Shown here piece after piece: positions 9,059 to 20,789 of a DNA stretch of 64,000 nucleotides. The DNA lies in assembly GCF_028372415.1 (NCBI RefSeq), contig NC_092872.1, positions 13,544,479-13,608,478 on the forward strand, written 5' to 3'. The stretch is from Notamacropus eugenii (Eukaryota; Chordata; Mammalia; Diprotodontia; Macropodidae). Numbering within the stretch: position 1 is the stretch's first letter; every line of letters starts with the position of its first letter. A program made the translations under genes and the position numbers. A model generated the notes under the pieces. It saw nothing but the letters and a program-made list of their open reading frames with translations. It had not been told where the DNA came from and made no database searches.

Positions 9059-12000
9059 AGGAATTCTTTAAAATTAAAAATTACAGACATCGATCAAGAA
9101 ATTTCCTTTATTTTTTGATATAGTTTTCCAATTACATGGAAAGACAATTTTTCATTTTCCTTTTTTAACAAAATTTTGAGTTCCAAATGTCCTCACTCCT
9201 TCCCTTCCCTCCACCCTCCCCAAGCATTTTGATACAATTTATATATATACAATCCTATAACACTATTTCCATATCAGTAACGTTATGACAGAGGAAACAG
9301 TTTGCTAAATAATTCTACTTTGAAAAAGAAGAGATATCATGAAAATAAATAAAGTAAAAAGAGGAAGCTTTAATCTGCAGTGAGTCCATCATTTCTTTCT
9401 TTGGATGTGGGGAGCATTTTCCACCATGAGTCTATCTCAACTGTCTTGGAGGTCAGTTCACGTTTACTAAGTACTTACTATGTGCCAGGCACTGTGCTAA
9501 GCACTGGTGATACAAAATGAGGCAAAAAATAGTCCCTGATTCAAGGAGCTCACAATCTAATGAAGGACACAAGGTGCAAACAAATACAGACAAGATGAGT
9601 TACATATAACATGAAGGGGAACCAAGTAACAGAAGGAAAGCACTTCTAGGGCCTTAACACACTGTAGGAAAGCCATCTTGGAAAAGATGGCATTTCAATG
9701 AGGACTTGGAGGGACCCAGGGAGGTCAGGAATCAGAATGAAGGAGGAAGAGCATTCTAGTCATGGGGGACAGCCAGAGAGAAGGCCCAGAGGAAAGAGAT
9801 GGGGGTGACAGTAGTGCAGGACTTGAAGAGCTGTCCTGGGGGACAGGGATTAGATTTGTTCAGTTCAACCTGAGAAGACAGGACTAGTAATAATGGGTGA
9901 AAGTGCGAGGTGCCAAATTTAGGCTTGATCATAAGGAAAGACTTGCTATGGAGTAGGGCTCTCCTGAAATGGAATGGGCTGCTCAGAGAGATGGTGAGTT
10001 CTCTAAACTACCCCTTTCATCATCTGATTGGTATAGCATAAAAACTATAAGTAAACTTTGATAGTTTTGCCATTTTTATAATTTTGGCATGACCCAGCCA
10101 TGAGCACTGAATCTTCTTCCTGCTACTGCAGTTGGGTTTTGTTTCTTTAAGGAGAACTTGATATCTGTGCAAGTACTGAGTACAGTGATAGATAGACCAT
10201 GCTCAAATTTTATGTATTTGATTGTTGTTTTCAGTGGGATTTCCTGATATCTTAATGTCTCTTAGGTTAGTCATTAGATTAGTCCAATGGCAAGACAAAA
10301 GTCAAGATGAGTGGTAATGGCCTGAGAAGCAATGGCTGAACTTGGCATCTGATGTCTGATCAAGCTCTGTGAGCTCCACAGTAGCTGCATCAGCCACCTT
10401 CATGGCTTTTGGAGAAAATTGGTTTCTTCAACCCCTTGCACTGGGGAAATCTTCACATGCTTGGGATAGAAATTCCCCTAACTTCCCAATGGATTTGAGG
10501 CCTGTGGATTACCATAAACCTTATTTAGTCAGTCTGCTAAGGTAATTTTGGTATAATGTGGTCTCTGCCTTGCTACAGTTTTTGGAACCACAAGAGAGAT
10601 TTTGGTGTCAGATGGACAGAAACAAATAGATGAGTATCCCTCAGCAAGCATTCATAACACAGATCTTAGCACTCTCAGAAAAGCCCATCCACCCTTATAT
10701 GGTTAGACTTGTTGAAAGGAAGAATATTTTGGCATTTTTGCAAACTTTGTAGACTTGGATATATGGACAAAACCAGAAAAAGTTAAGTCCATTTGCATAA
10801 GATTCAATGAAAGTTTGGTCTTTCTTCCTAATGCGACCTGTTCTTGGAGAGAAAAGGGAATCATGTTTTTTTCTCTCTGAATGATGAAAATCAGAAACCA
10901 AGATCTCTCTTTGCTCAAGCTCTTACCAACTCCACTCATCTCATAGATTCAATGTGTAAAGAAATCAATCTCCACAAATGCAGAAAGTCTTATACATATC
11001 ATCTTTCATCAGAAGGTTACATAAACAACACTTTTTGCAGAAATAGAATACACAAGGAGACCATACTAAGATTTGAGAAGGGAGAGATCAGTTCCAGGTG
11101 GAGGGATCAGAGAAGACTTCATAAAAACATGACCAATGGATCTTGTAGAAGGGCAAGGATGTCAGTAGACATAAATGTGTGAGGAGGAGAAGTTCTCTTG
11201 CAGGCACATGGCACAGCCTATGCAAATACATGGAGAGGGGAGAGCAAAGAGTGGAATGAGAGAGCAACAAATAATACAGCTTATCTAGAGAATATAAAAT
11301 GAAAAGGGGAGAAAGGGAAAATGAGGCTGGAAGAATGTGAGACTCTCCCTCTGTCATGCTGGGGGCCAGGATGTCCCCTCTCAGCTTCTCTGCCCTTTCT
11401 CTCCCTTCTCCCCTTTGACATCTTTCAGGCTCCCCCTCAGTCTTTGCTGGGACACTCTCCTTCAGATTGACAGGTCATTTTCTTTCATGCAAGGAAGTAG
11501 TTTCTGGGCTGGGGATAAAGAAACCTGCATTTAGGCAGGAGAAAAGAAGTACAGTCTGGGTTGGTCTAGAACCTAGTTCTTTCCTCTTCTGGGGTCAGGC
11601 TCAGGCTTAGAAGTTTCCCAAAGGAGTCTGAGGCATCACACTTAAAAGTTCTATTGGAAATATTCATCTCTGCTCACAGGCACGTGGACAGCACCAAGGG
11701 AAGATGAGTGTCTTGGAGTCAGAAGGGGAGAGTCGAGGTCTTGGCTCATTTTACTGGCTGTGTGATGTTGGGTAAGTCCCCTGCTGATTCTGAGTCTCAG
11801 GTGCCTCATATGCATAATCAATAATAGTGTCTGTGCTACCTACCTTAAATGAGATGATGCATGTAAAGGGATTGGTAAACTTTCAAGTGCTACAAAAATC
11901 TGTTATGACTGAAGGTAAAGACAAGTAAGGCAAGGAGAGTGGGGAAGAAAGAGAATAGTGTTGGCTCCAATGGTCCAGGAAGGCTACATGTGGATAAGAG

Positions 12001-13640
12001 GGCATGACAACCTATAGAATGTCAGAGCTGGAAGGGATTTTAGGGACCCTAGAGGTCAACTGATTCAGGTTTGTCCCCATAATATGTTTGAAAGGAGTTA
12101 TTGAATTAAAAATACCTAGGAAGCATCTACAGTGTGAAAATTCCTGTTCCAGGTGCCAGAAAAGATGAAAAAAATTAAAAATTGAAGCAAGAGTAAGAGA
12201 AACACAGAGATGCTTCTACTCCCTTATTGTAAAGTAATCACATGGATAAGTGAGAGTGTGAGAAATTCCAGAAAGAAAGGATATCTTCCAGTCACATTGA
12301 ATGTGTTGGTAGAACTTGGGGACTGCCTAGTTTAACAGCAAAGTCACTAGGTCTCAGAGCCTGGGACAGGATCTATATGAAAAGTAGGAACCTTAAGGCA
12401 AGGCAACCTCAGTTGGGGGTGGGTGGAAGTGAGATTAAAAGATTGTCTGTGCCAGGTAAAGTTGTGCCCCATGCTCTGAAAGAACAGATGATGGTGGACA
12501 GACCTCCACTCCGTAGGAGGATGTGGCAATGGGGTGAAAGAGGGGATGGGTTGTAGACAGGGGTATTCTAGGAGTGAAAGCTCAGGGAGACGGGTCCCAG
12601 AAGAGGGAGAGCTTGAGAAGATTTGGTGGTAGCCTGGTGCCAGATGAGGGAGGGGGACAACCTGGAGGATTGTCAAAGCAACTAATCATGCCTCCAGAAG
12701 TCTATTACCTAGATAAACCCCCACCACTCTATCCTGGCTATAACTCTGCCTAGGTTCTTCTGTGAGGCTACATCTGGCCATACATTGAGAAGCATTTATT
12801 CCCTTGATCCTGCTGAAGAAAAGGCAGTACTTGGAGAGACTCCCTGGCATTTGAGTTGAGTCTCTGTAGAGGTCAGAGTGAGGGAAAGTATGGGAAACTT
12901 GGAAGTTCTGATGACTGTTTGCCTGTCTTTAAGTCTAGTGTAGGGAGAGGGAATCTCTAATTCAGAGTATTCGTGATCAGTACACACTAGGGCAAGTGAG
13001 GGGTTTGCCACCCAGGCCTGTGTCTGGTGCCCTGACATTCTGAGAGGCATTGGCAGTACTGTGATATTGGTATGGGGAATAGGGATAAGAGATCTGGATC
13101 TGCTTTCACTTCTAGCTAGTAAAATTTTCTTATTCAAAGGGACAAATCTTCCTTTCCTCTCTTACCACTGACACCACAGATGACTTACAAGAATTTCTGG
13201 ATTGGGTTCTCTAAAGTGACCTGGATCTAAGTAGGCAGCTCATTTCCAAGATAATGGAGCCAACTTTCACTCTACATTCAGTTACCAAATCTGGTCAATT
13301 TTCTCTCCTGTCCCGTCCACTTCACCTTTCCCATCCAAACCCTCTTTTCCATTCCTCTAACCACCAGCCCAGAGAAAGCCCTCATCACTTTTCACCTACT
13401 GCAATAACCTGCTGACTGATCCCCCTGTGCCTAATCCTAACCTGCTCCACTCCATTGTCCAACCAGCTTCCTAATGAAAACATGTGATCTTGTCACTTCC
13501 CTCCTTAAAACAAATAGCCAAAGAAACAAACAAAAGCCTTCAGGGACTCCCTATTGCCTATAGGATAAATTACAAATAACTGGAGAACACATGATATTTA
13601 ACACCCTCTTGACCCCAGCCTACTTATACCACCTTACAAA
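9059..13640. other. Downstream flank of copy B, no gene seen
   Basis: This is duplicated flank with direct counterparts at about 24550-29100 (C) and reversed at 46430-51400 (E). A MIR-type SINE stretch lies near 9465-9700 ('ctaagtacttactatgtgccaggcactgtgctaagcac'), shared with 24955-25250 and reversed at 50700-51000. Short open frames at 10695-11534 and 12347-13137 recur in the other blocks but carry no recognisable domain and have no splice or promoter context. Confidence 0.6.
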
Positions 13641-14110
13641 CTACACCCCTTAAAGTTCTAGGTATTTTGCTGGCAAACTAGACTTTTTGATTTTCCATAG
13701 TCTTGTCTTGATGTGTTTATAGAGAGTTCCCTGTGCCAGGAATAGATCCCTTCTCATCTCTGCCCACTGAGAGCCTTTTCTTCCTTCAAAGCCCAGCTCA
13801 GACACCACTTTTTCCATGAAGGCTTCCCAAGTCCATTGCCCCCCCAACTCCCCACAGACCTACCCATGAAGTAATCTCTCTCAGATTGTCTAGACCACTT
13901 AGTCTCTAGGTGTTGCCTGGTCCCAATCCCTGCCACATGTTCCACTGAGTGCTTCAGTTTCTGCTCCAGCTCCCATGCCTCCTGGATTATCAGCCCTTTC
14001 AGGGGAGACTTTGTGGGTGGGGTTTTTTTATCCATCTTTTTATATGCAGTCTAAGAGTACATGATAAGGACTTAAATGAGAAAACATGGAGGCAGAGAGA
14101 ATAAAGCTAG

Positions 14111-14116
14111 TTTATT
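14111..14116 (-). promoter_or_regulatory. Polyadenylation signal of copy B
   Basis: TTTATT on the plus strand (AATAAA on the minus strand) lies 128 bases beyond the exon-4 stop, exactly as in copy A. Confidence 0.7.
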
Positions 14117-14243
14117 AATCTGAGATGAGCAAAGCAGAGTACATGGCCTTAAACAGAAGGTGAGTCTCAGTCTCACATAGGAATTTAAGCTCTCAATTAG
14201 AAAGAAATTGGAATGTTCCTGAATCCTTTCTCGTGGATGTTCC

Positions 14244-14300
14244 TCATCCTATCAATATACCTATAATCCAGGGCAAAAGTCTTCTCTTGATCTTTTCAGG
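14244..14300 (-). pseudogene. Copy B exon 4: short hydrophobic C-terminal peptide
   Basis: After TTTTCTCTACAG the frame reads PEKIKRR then LLPWIIGILIG and stops (TCA at 14244-14246 on the plus strand). It is identical to exon 4 of copy A although the surrounding introns differ by a few percent. The LLPxII...G pattern resembles short hydrophobic amphibian peptides of the temporin type; this is a resemblance only. Confidence 0.75.
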
Positions 14301-15427
14301 CTGTAGAGAAAAGAAAAGCAGAGCTCCTTAGTCCAGGGCTTCTGGGGGTTGATCTGAAGAAGGAAGAAAAACCTGCCCACTAGGGAAATGGAGTAACTTA
14401 GAGCTTCATGAGACTCAGAGCTTGAAGGACCCTCCACAGTCATCTGGTGCAACCTCCCCATGGGAAAGGAGGAAACAGGAAACAGATCATGACACAGCTG
14501 GCAGGTAACAGACCCAGGAGTCAACCCCAAATCTGCAGCCTTCTACTCTAACTGCAGTGCTCCCCCCAACACAAAAAGCTAAAGCCTCAAGGGCTTCTTT
14601 ATGTTCGTTTTGAAAAAATATAAAAAGTCTTTCCAGGACACCCTCCTCCTCTTTCTGTGCCCAGCAGATGCAGAGGAGAACAAGAAATCCTTACCCACCC
14701 CTTCCAAGCTTCTACCCTCCAGGAACACTCTGAGACCAGATCAGATTGACTCTGCCCCTGACATGACCACCCCTGACCTCACAGCCCCCACTTCAGAGTG
14801 ACTGGCAGGGTCACTGACGATACCACCAGCCCACCCCAACCTAGTTCCCCTACTTCATCTAATCAGTGACCTCCTGGGGTTACCAAGATAATTGGACTGA
14901 GTCAGATCTTTTTTGCCTCAGACATTATTTAGCACTGTGACTTTTGGGGAGGATCTTCCTGACTACATGACTTTCAAACTCAGTTTCTTTTTCTTTAAAT
15001 TGGGGGATAGAGAGTTGGACTAGAAAATTTCTACTTGTCCCTCCAAATCCAATTCCTCAGTTTGATTCTCTGGAAATGCAGTTCTAGACACTTCCTGTCC
15101 CATTGGAATTCCTTACTTCCCCCTCTTTCCCTTGGACTCTGAAGTCAGAGATTTCTCTAGCTCCAGAGCTGAGGTTGGATGGGAGACAGGGAAGACAAAT
15201 GGTCCTGTCTCTGTATCTACATCCCCTCCTGGAACCTGGAGGAAGAAAAGGGAGGCTAGGCTGAGGCTAAGGTTGGAAAGAGGAAAGAAGGGTCAAAGTT
15301 GATCCAAATCCCCTCCAGCTACACATCAATCCCAGCAGCTTCCAAGGGAGAAGGCATCATGAACCCCTAGTGGGGACTGGAGGTTTGGGTTCTTCTCCCA
15401 GGCCCCCAAGGGGGATTCACCACTTAC

Positions 15428-15499
15428 CCCATCACAGGAAATACTATCAGAGGGATTGACAGAATCCAGGTCAATGACTCCAATGCATTTTTTCTCCAG
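15428..15499 (-). pseudogene. Copy B exon 3 (cathelin C-terminal part)
   Basis: 72 bases, phase 0, bounded by CCCTTCACAG and GTAAGTGG. It reads LEKKCIGVIDLD ... SDSISCDG, with both cysteines of the second cathelin disulfide. It is nearly the same as copy C (LEKKCIGVVDLG...). The exon itself is undamaged. Confidence 0.9.
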
Positions 15500-15754
15500 C
15501 TGTGAAGGGTGGCAGAGAGAGTTCAGTAACCAGTCTGTAACCTCTGCCCCTGACATGCCAGGACAGACACCAAGCTCAAGCTTTGTCCCCAGCCAGCCCC
15601 CTGGGAGGGTTTTTCTGCTTCTCATTTTGGACAAATCACTTTCCTCAGGGCAGCAGAAAAGCAGAGCTCAGCACCCTCCCTGCCCCAAGGGGTGCATATC
15701 CCCGGAAAAAGCCTTCTTCAGTCAGACTCCCTCCCCAGCCCAGGACACTCTCAC

Positions 15755-15862
15755 TCCATTTTCCTTGAAGTCACATTCATCTGGATCACGATTTTCAGTT
15801 TTGGGGTATACAGTCTCTCTGATGGTGAAGGTCAGAGGTTGTGGAGCAGCAGGATCATTGTT
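15755..15862 (-). pseudogene. Copy B exon 2 (cathelin middle part) with Cys to Tyr
   Basis: 108 bases, phase 0, bounded by CTTCCTCCCCAG and GTGAGAGT. It reads NNDPAAPQPLTFTIRETV, then YPKTENRDPDECDFKENG. Copies C and E have TGC (Cys) where this copy has TAC (Tyr), so one cathelin disulfide cannot form. The donor GT is intact here but not in copy C. Confidence 0.9.
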
Positions 15863-16311
15863 CTGGGGAGGAAGGCAGGGCAGCCTTTTAGAGCTAGGCC
15901 CCTTCTGAGCCCCTCTGGGGCCAGGAGCAAGCTGGTTAATGCTGGAAGGGCCTTAGGCACCATCTAGTCTGACCCCATGGGTGTCTAGATGAGGAAACTA
16001 GGAACTAGGAAAGTTAGGTGACTTGCCCAAGGTCACAGTGGCAGCAGGATCAGAACAGGGGCATCCAGAACAGTCATTCCTCCAGAGTCCACTGAGTGAC
16101 CTGGGGGCATCCCCTGTGCTCAGCTTCCACGTTCCAGGTCCTCATGGAATATCTCAGGATTCTTGGGAGACAGAAGCCCTCAAACAGGAAAAAAGCCAAT
16201 AAAACTTATACTACTCAGAGCAGCCTGAGAGGTCCAGTAGTGACAAGAATCTTGGGTACTAGGTCTAAAATTCTTGATTATATTTGTTTTCTGAGGGGTT
16301 AGCAAGGTATG

Positions 16312-16500
16312 CAATCAACCAGTAAACACTAATTAAGAACCTACTCTGTGCCAGGCAATCTGTTCGTACTGGAGATCCAAAAAAGCAACAAAAGCCCCTG
16401 CCCTCAAGGAGCTTACAAATGAATAACAGGGAGATCACATGCAAAGGAATACATAGAAAGCAGGCTGTGTGCAGGATAAACAGGAAATCATAAAGAGAGG
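16312..16500 (-). repeat. MIR-type SINE in intron 1 of copy B
   Basis: 'ctactctgtgccaggcaatctg' followed by 'ctcaaggagcttacaaatgaat' is the reverse of the common CORE/MIR-type tail ('...gtaagctccttgagggcag...'). It is present at the same intron position in C (31795-31985) and E (43560-43735). Confidence 0.75.
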
Positions 16501-16944
16501 GGCATCACTGGATGCAGAAATGCCTTTCATTCATTCATTCCCAATTCTCTTACTTACTACTGTTTGCCCTTCGTTTCTCTGGACCACTATTTCCTACTTT
16601 GTAAATTGAGGGAGTTAATCTCAGCGACCTCTAAGTTCCCTTCCAGCTTGATAACCTATGACCCTGTACAGTGTTTTAGGGATTGTGTGGAGAGAGAGAT
16701 CCCTCTACCTGGCATCTCTGATGGGGAACTTGAGCTCTACTCTGAGCTGGAAGCAGGATTAGAAAATCACAGGGAAGCGGAAAGGATTTCAAGGGAGGGG
16801 AGTCCTCACAAGGACACTGTGAGATAGACCGGGAATGGATTATTGTCCCTAATTTACAGATGAGAAAACTGAAACTCAGAGAGGGAAGATGCCTTGCACA
16901 GAGTCAGAAAAATGTGTTCGATCTGGAATGAGAACTCAGGTCCC

Positions 16945-17205
16945 CCAACCCCAGCGAGGATAATAGTGAACTTTTATACAATGCTACTGTACGCCAGACA
17001 GTGTACTAAGTGCTTCACAACGATTATCTCATTTCATCCTCACAACAACTCTAGAGGCAGGGGCTATGACTCTCCCCACTTCACAGCTGAGGAAACTGAG
17101 GCAAGCAGAGCTTCAGTAATTTACCCAGTCTCACGGTTAGCGAGTGTCTGAGAGTGAATTTGAAATCAGGTCTCCCTGACTATCCACTCTACCACCCAGC
17201 TGCCC
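16945..17205 (-). repeat. tRNA-derived SINE in intron 1 of copy B
   Basis: The reverse complement begins GGGGCAGCTGGGTGG, with 'gaggaaactgaggcaagcagag' and 'attatctcatttcatcctcac' in the body. The same insertion is found in C (32475-32735) and E (43145-43395), so it predates the gene duplications. B and C are about 98% alike here. Confidence 0.8.
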
Positions 17206-17325
17206 CTATTTTACCACTATATCACAAAGTCTCCCAAAGGGAGATCAAGGGTTTCTTGAGTGAAGGGGTCATAGCAGGGCATCTTGGCAGGTGCAGCCCT
17301 CCTCCATGGTCCCAATGCTACTCAT

Positions 17326-17511
17326 TTCCCTACTCTGTAGATTCAGGATTGAGAGGCGAAGGAGGTTTTGTGATCCTGAGTTCTTGTTGTATTGCTGAAT
17401 GAATCTATTCACCACATCCTTGTATCTCTCATCTTGGGCACAGATAAGTGGAGCCATCAGTCTGAGCAGCCCCAGCACCAATAGGGGTACCTGCATGGTT
17501 GAGCCCCTCAT
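17326..17511 (-). pseudogene. Copy B exon 1: signal peptide and cathelin start, donor lost
   Basis: The start ATG is at 17511 (MRGSTMQVPLLVLGLL...); a second in-frame Met is at codon 6. The signal peptide ends around LICA, followed by QDERYKDVVNRFIQQYN, the typical cathelin beginning. 62 codons match exon 1 of E one for one. The final codon plus intron start reads GAA ATGAGT instead of GAG GTGAGT, a G-to-A change at intron position +1. Confidence 0.9.
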
Positions 17512-17549
17512 CTTCTTGGTCCTCAATGCTGTGGGCAGAAAGGAGCTGT

Positions 17550-17557
17550 CTTTTATT
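17550..17557 (-). promoter_or_regulatory. TATA-like box of copy B
   Basis: AATAAAAG on the minus strand, about 40 bases before the start codon, at the same place and with the same sequence as in E. The exact transcription start is not visible. Confidence 0.5.
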
Positions 17558-17656
17558 CACTGGCTCTTCCTCATCCTTACACAAGCACAAGAGATACCTC
17601 CAACCATTGGGTAACAACAGTTCCCTGAATTCTGTGGTTTCTCCCATTGTTTTATC

Positions 17657-17661
17657 ATTGG
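17657..17661 (-). promoter_or_regulatory. CCAAT box of copy B
   Basis: The minus strand reads GGTGACCAATGA. This block is conserved in all three complete copies (33181-33185 in C, 42687-42691 in E) about 146-152 bases upstream of the start codon. Confidence 0.5.
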
Positions 17662-17669
17662 TCACCTCT

Positions 17670-19140
17670 TGTCAGAGTCCCCTCTTTCAATTTCCTCATG
17701 CAACTGTAGCTCTAATCAATAGGAAATATTTAGTAAAGAGGGGAAGTATAGAGAAAAGGTAGAGAAGAAAGGGACGAAGATTAGGGAAGCAGAGGTATGT
17801 GAAGAAATAAAAATTTTCCCCATCTCTCTCTGTTTTACAATTTCCTGGAGGGTCTGCAGATGGATAGATGGTCCAGTCAGCTGGTATATTGGATTGCCTA
17901 TCCAGTTTCTCAAGGAACTTTGCAATAGAGTTAGAGTTACTTCAACTGACCTCCATAGTCTCCTCTGATCCTTCCCAAAATGCTCAGCCCCCAATTCTCT
18001 GAAAGCACAGGGTTCAAGTTTCAACCAGGGATTTCTGGTTCCCTAATTCTCCCTAATAAAGCCTTCCAAGCTAGGCTCCTGCCTCCATCTCATTCAACTC
18101 AACAAATCTACCTGCTGACAGATCAGCCCTATAGGCTATCTATCTTAGAGAATATCTCAGCTCAGACAATAGGCCTTCTTCAGTCAGAAGAGGTGCCTCG
18201 AAGCAAAACCTGAACAAGGGTAAGGAATGTGAAAGGAAGAGAGTTAGCGCCCTGATGATTCCTGGTCTGTGCAGATCCAGGAGGTGGAAGATGGAATGAG
18301 GTTGAAGAACACGTCAAGCAGGGGACAGACAGACAGTCAGCAAGTCAGGGCATGAAGAGGGCACAGGAGGGGAGGAATCAGCAAAGGTCTGAGGTAGGAG
18401 GTAGAACCTCACAGGGAGCAATGTAGGGATTCTACAAGGAGGATATGAGGAGACAGAACATTCCACAGATGGTAGACCCCGTCTGCAAAGGCACAGTGGT
18501 GGGGGATGATCTCTCAGATACACACGGCAGAATAAAAACCACTTTAGCCAAAATGCAGACTATGTGAAGGGCAATAAATGAAATCAGTGGAGAAAGATGG
18601 TGGGAACCAGACAATGAAAAGCAAGTAAAATAAATCAAAATTGGCTGCAACAATGGGAAAGAAAACAACCGTGACAAACTTCAGTCACCAGGCATCTGAT
18701 CCACGCCGTGACCTGTCATGGCTGTAGAAACTGGATGGCGAAGTTGGAGGTCGTCAGCCGGTGCAGTGCAGAGTGCTGAGCCTTCTGTCAGAGTAGACGC
18801 CTCCTGAGATCTGACTTCAGATGTGCAGTAGCCTGGGGAATGTGGGACAAGTGGCTTATTCTGTTTGTGACTATTGCCTTAACCTGCACAGTCAGGGTAA
18901 TATGATGACCTCACTCTTAGTGTTGTTTTGAGTATCAAATGAGTTGATATTTACGAAGTCCCTGACACATAGTAGGTGCTTAAGAATGCTCCTTCCTTCC
19001 CCCTCTGAGCTGAGAGCTGTTGAACCAATGGGCCCAAATTGGCAAAATTACCCAAAACTAGCAATTCAAACTTAACCAATGATAAGCAACTAAAAATAAC
19101 CTTGCAAACACATAATAAATGTGAATTAGCTATCTCTTTG
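17670..19140. other. Upstream flank of copy B, no gene seen
   Basis: 17670-18540 matches 33190-34080 upstream of C; about 18680-18780 matches 35210-35300. The first ~350 bases also match E down to 42352. It includes 'caataggccttcttcagtcagaagaggtgcctcgaagc', which is nearly identical in B and C. No exon is recognised. Confidence 0.6.
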
Positions 19141-20690
19141 ATGAGTGGCAAGAGCACTAGGCTTAGAGAGGCAGAAGGCGAAGGGTCAAGCTTTGGCACT
19201 GTCTGAGGCGGTTAAGTGAGATAATGTGTGTATAAGCATATATATGTATATGTGCACATACATACAAAGGCATGAAAACACATACAAACACACATATAAA
19301 CTTGTGAATGTTTATGTATGTATATATATGTACATGTATGTAAACACTTCAGAAGCATACTACCTTAATTGGATCTCTTATTATTCAGGACAGAAAGGTA
19401 GAACGTTTCTAGATTGTTCAGGCTTAACAGTAACATTAATAACAACACATATAGCATTATGAGATTTAGTAAGTGCTGTGACTAAATAACGCTCTGAGGC
19501 AGATGGAACAAGTATTACTATTCTGCTTTTGGTCGTTAATTAAGTGAATGAATGAATGTAGAAGAGATCTGAATCAGAGGAAAAAATATGTGGAATAATT
19601 ATTGGCTGCACCCAAGTACCAAAATTAATCCAGTGTAGGAGCTGGCCAAGAGGACAGATTTCTATGGTCCCTCTCAAGTCTATGACTCTGAATCTATGGC
19701 TCTCCAACCTGGTTGAACTCACTTTACATCCCTGGTTATGGAAAAAGAAAGAAGTGAGCCATTGTGCAAACTCATTTCAAGATCTCTGCCCATTTCACCA
19801 GTGACCTGTTGGTCAAACCAATGTCATATTACCTGAGATAATTGCAAGGGAGTTTGAGGGATTGGAGGGGTGACTAAACCATTTCATGGGGGTTGCCAAT
19901 CTCAACTGCAACAAAATTCTCCAAGAGAAAAGCAATATATTGTTGGGTCATCCCTGATACCATCCATCCCTCTATTTTTACCCTACTGAATGCCCTGTTT
20001 TACTACCACCAGGGCTCTGTGGCATAACTATCTACACTTGGAACTAAAGACCAGCTTGGCCTCCACACTTTGCTTCATCCATGCTGGTACCCCAAACTTG
20101 CCAACTGGGAAAAGTCACTGAAGTTTCATCAGTCTGTTGTCTCCTCTATACAATGGAGAGAATCAGACTTGTGTTACCAGCCTCACATGACTCAATTGAA
20201 TTCCATTCAATTCAGCTTATTCAGAAGATGCTGTCTGAGCATGGAATCTGGACTTCAGGACAACAGCTGAAACTACAGAAATAAAGGTTTCTACTCAGGG
20301 ATGAAATGCAGCTAAAAAAGACTGAAAAAATTATAGGCGCCTTTCCCCCTCCTCCCCTCTCACTTGGCAGAGATGAAGGACAGTGGCTATGACATGCTGC
20401 ATTTAGCATCAGATTGTTTTCAATAAGTGAGTTAGTTTTGTTGACGTTTTTTCCCCTTATATTATTTTTGTTTTATAAATATATTTATATTTTGTTGACT
20501 CTATGGAAGGAGGGAAATGGAATGCATTGTGAAATATAGGTGATGTAAAAAATAAAATATATCAACATTTCATTTGAAAACTCATCAAAACTGTGTTCCA
20601 GGAGGGCAGAAGAGGAGTGAGGGAATGCATGTGATTGGAGTCCTGTCAATTTAATCCAATTGATAAGGCAGGTAGGGGGAATGATGTTTA
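19140..20690 (+). repeat. Spacer block between B and C (copy of 58720-59870)
   Basis: It starts 'gagtggcaagagcactaggct', matching 58727 onward, and continues in the same orientation to 'gctaagctagagacc' near 20708, matching 59873. No gene was found. Open frames in it do not resemble any family I know and are not preserved in the second copy. Confidence 0.75.
19215..19345. repeat. TATG/ACAT-rich microsatellite
   Basis: Imperfect alternation of tatatgta, acatacaaa and tgtatgtatatatatg. The paired locus in block F (58809-58890) is a pure GT run followed by tatatgtacgtatatata, so the same ancestral simple repeat has diverged in the two copies. Confidence 0.7.
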
Positions 20691-20789
20691 TTTGCTAAGC
20701 TAGAGACCTGGGAAGCCAAGCAAAGTAGGATCTTTTGCTGTTTCTGTTTTAGTATAATCCAGAAGTATAATGCCTCTATCTGAATGTGA

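Larger units (their letters stand above)
14244..17511 (-). pseudogene. CATH: Cathelicidin copy B, probably non-functional
   Basis: All four exons are present on the minus strand in the order and spacing of intact copy E: 17511-17326, 15862-15755, 15499-15428 and 14300-14244. The joined coding length would be 140 codons. Cathelicidins are secreted precursors made of a signal peptide, a cystatin-like cathelin domain and a C-terminal antimicrobial peptide. Three things argue against function. The exon-1 donor reads GAA|ATGAGT where E has GAG|GTGAGT, so the obligatory GT is gone. The first cathelin cysteine is Tyr (TVYPK). The terminal exon encodes only 18 residues. Introns 2 and 3 keep GT-AG. 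No exon has a stop or frameshift, so inactivation may be recent. A weak GT four codons upstream would shift the frame. Confidence 0.85.

Noticed and set aside
12796-13137. Minus-strand frame similar to 36061-36396
   Set aside because: Shared duplicated flank of B and D; no domain, no splice sites, and the frame breaks in A, C and E.
15456-15908. 150-codon plus-strand frame, repeated at 30906-31358
   Set aside because: It is antisense to cathelicidin exons 2 and 3 and their intron; the second copy exists only because B and C are duplicates.
17326-17345. Weak alternative donor (GT in CAGAGTAGGG) that might rescue copy B exon 1
   Set aside because: Poor match to the donor consensus, and it would shift the cathelin reading frame.
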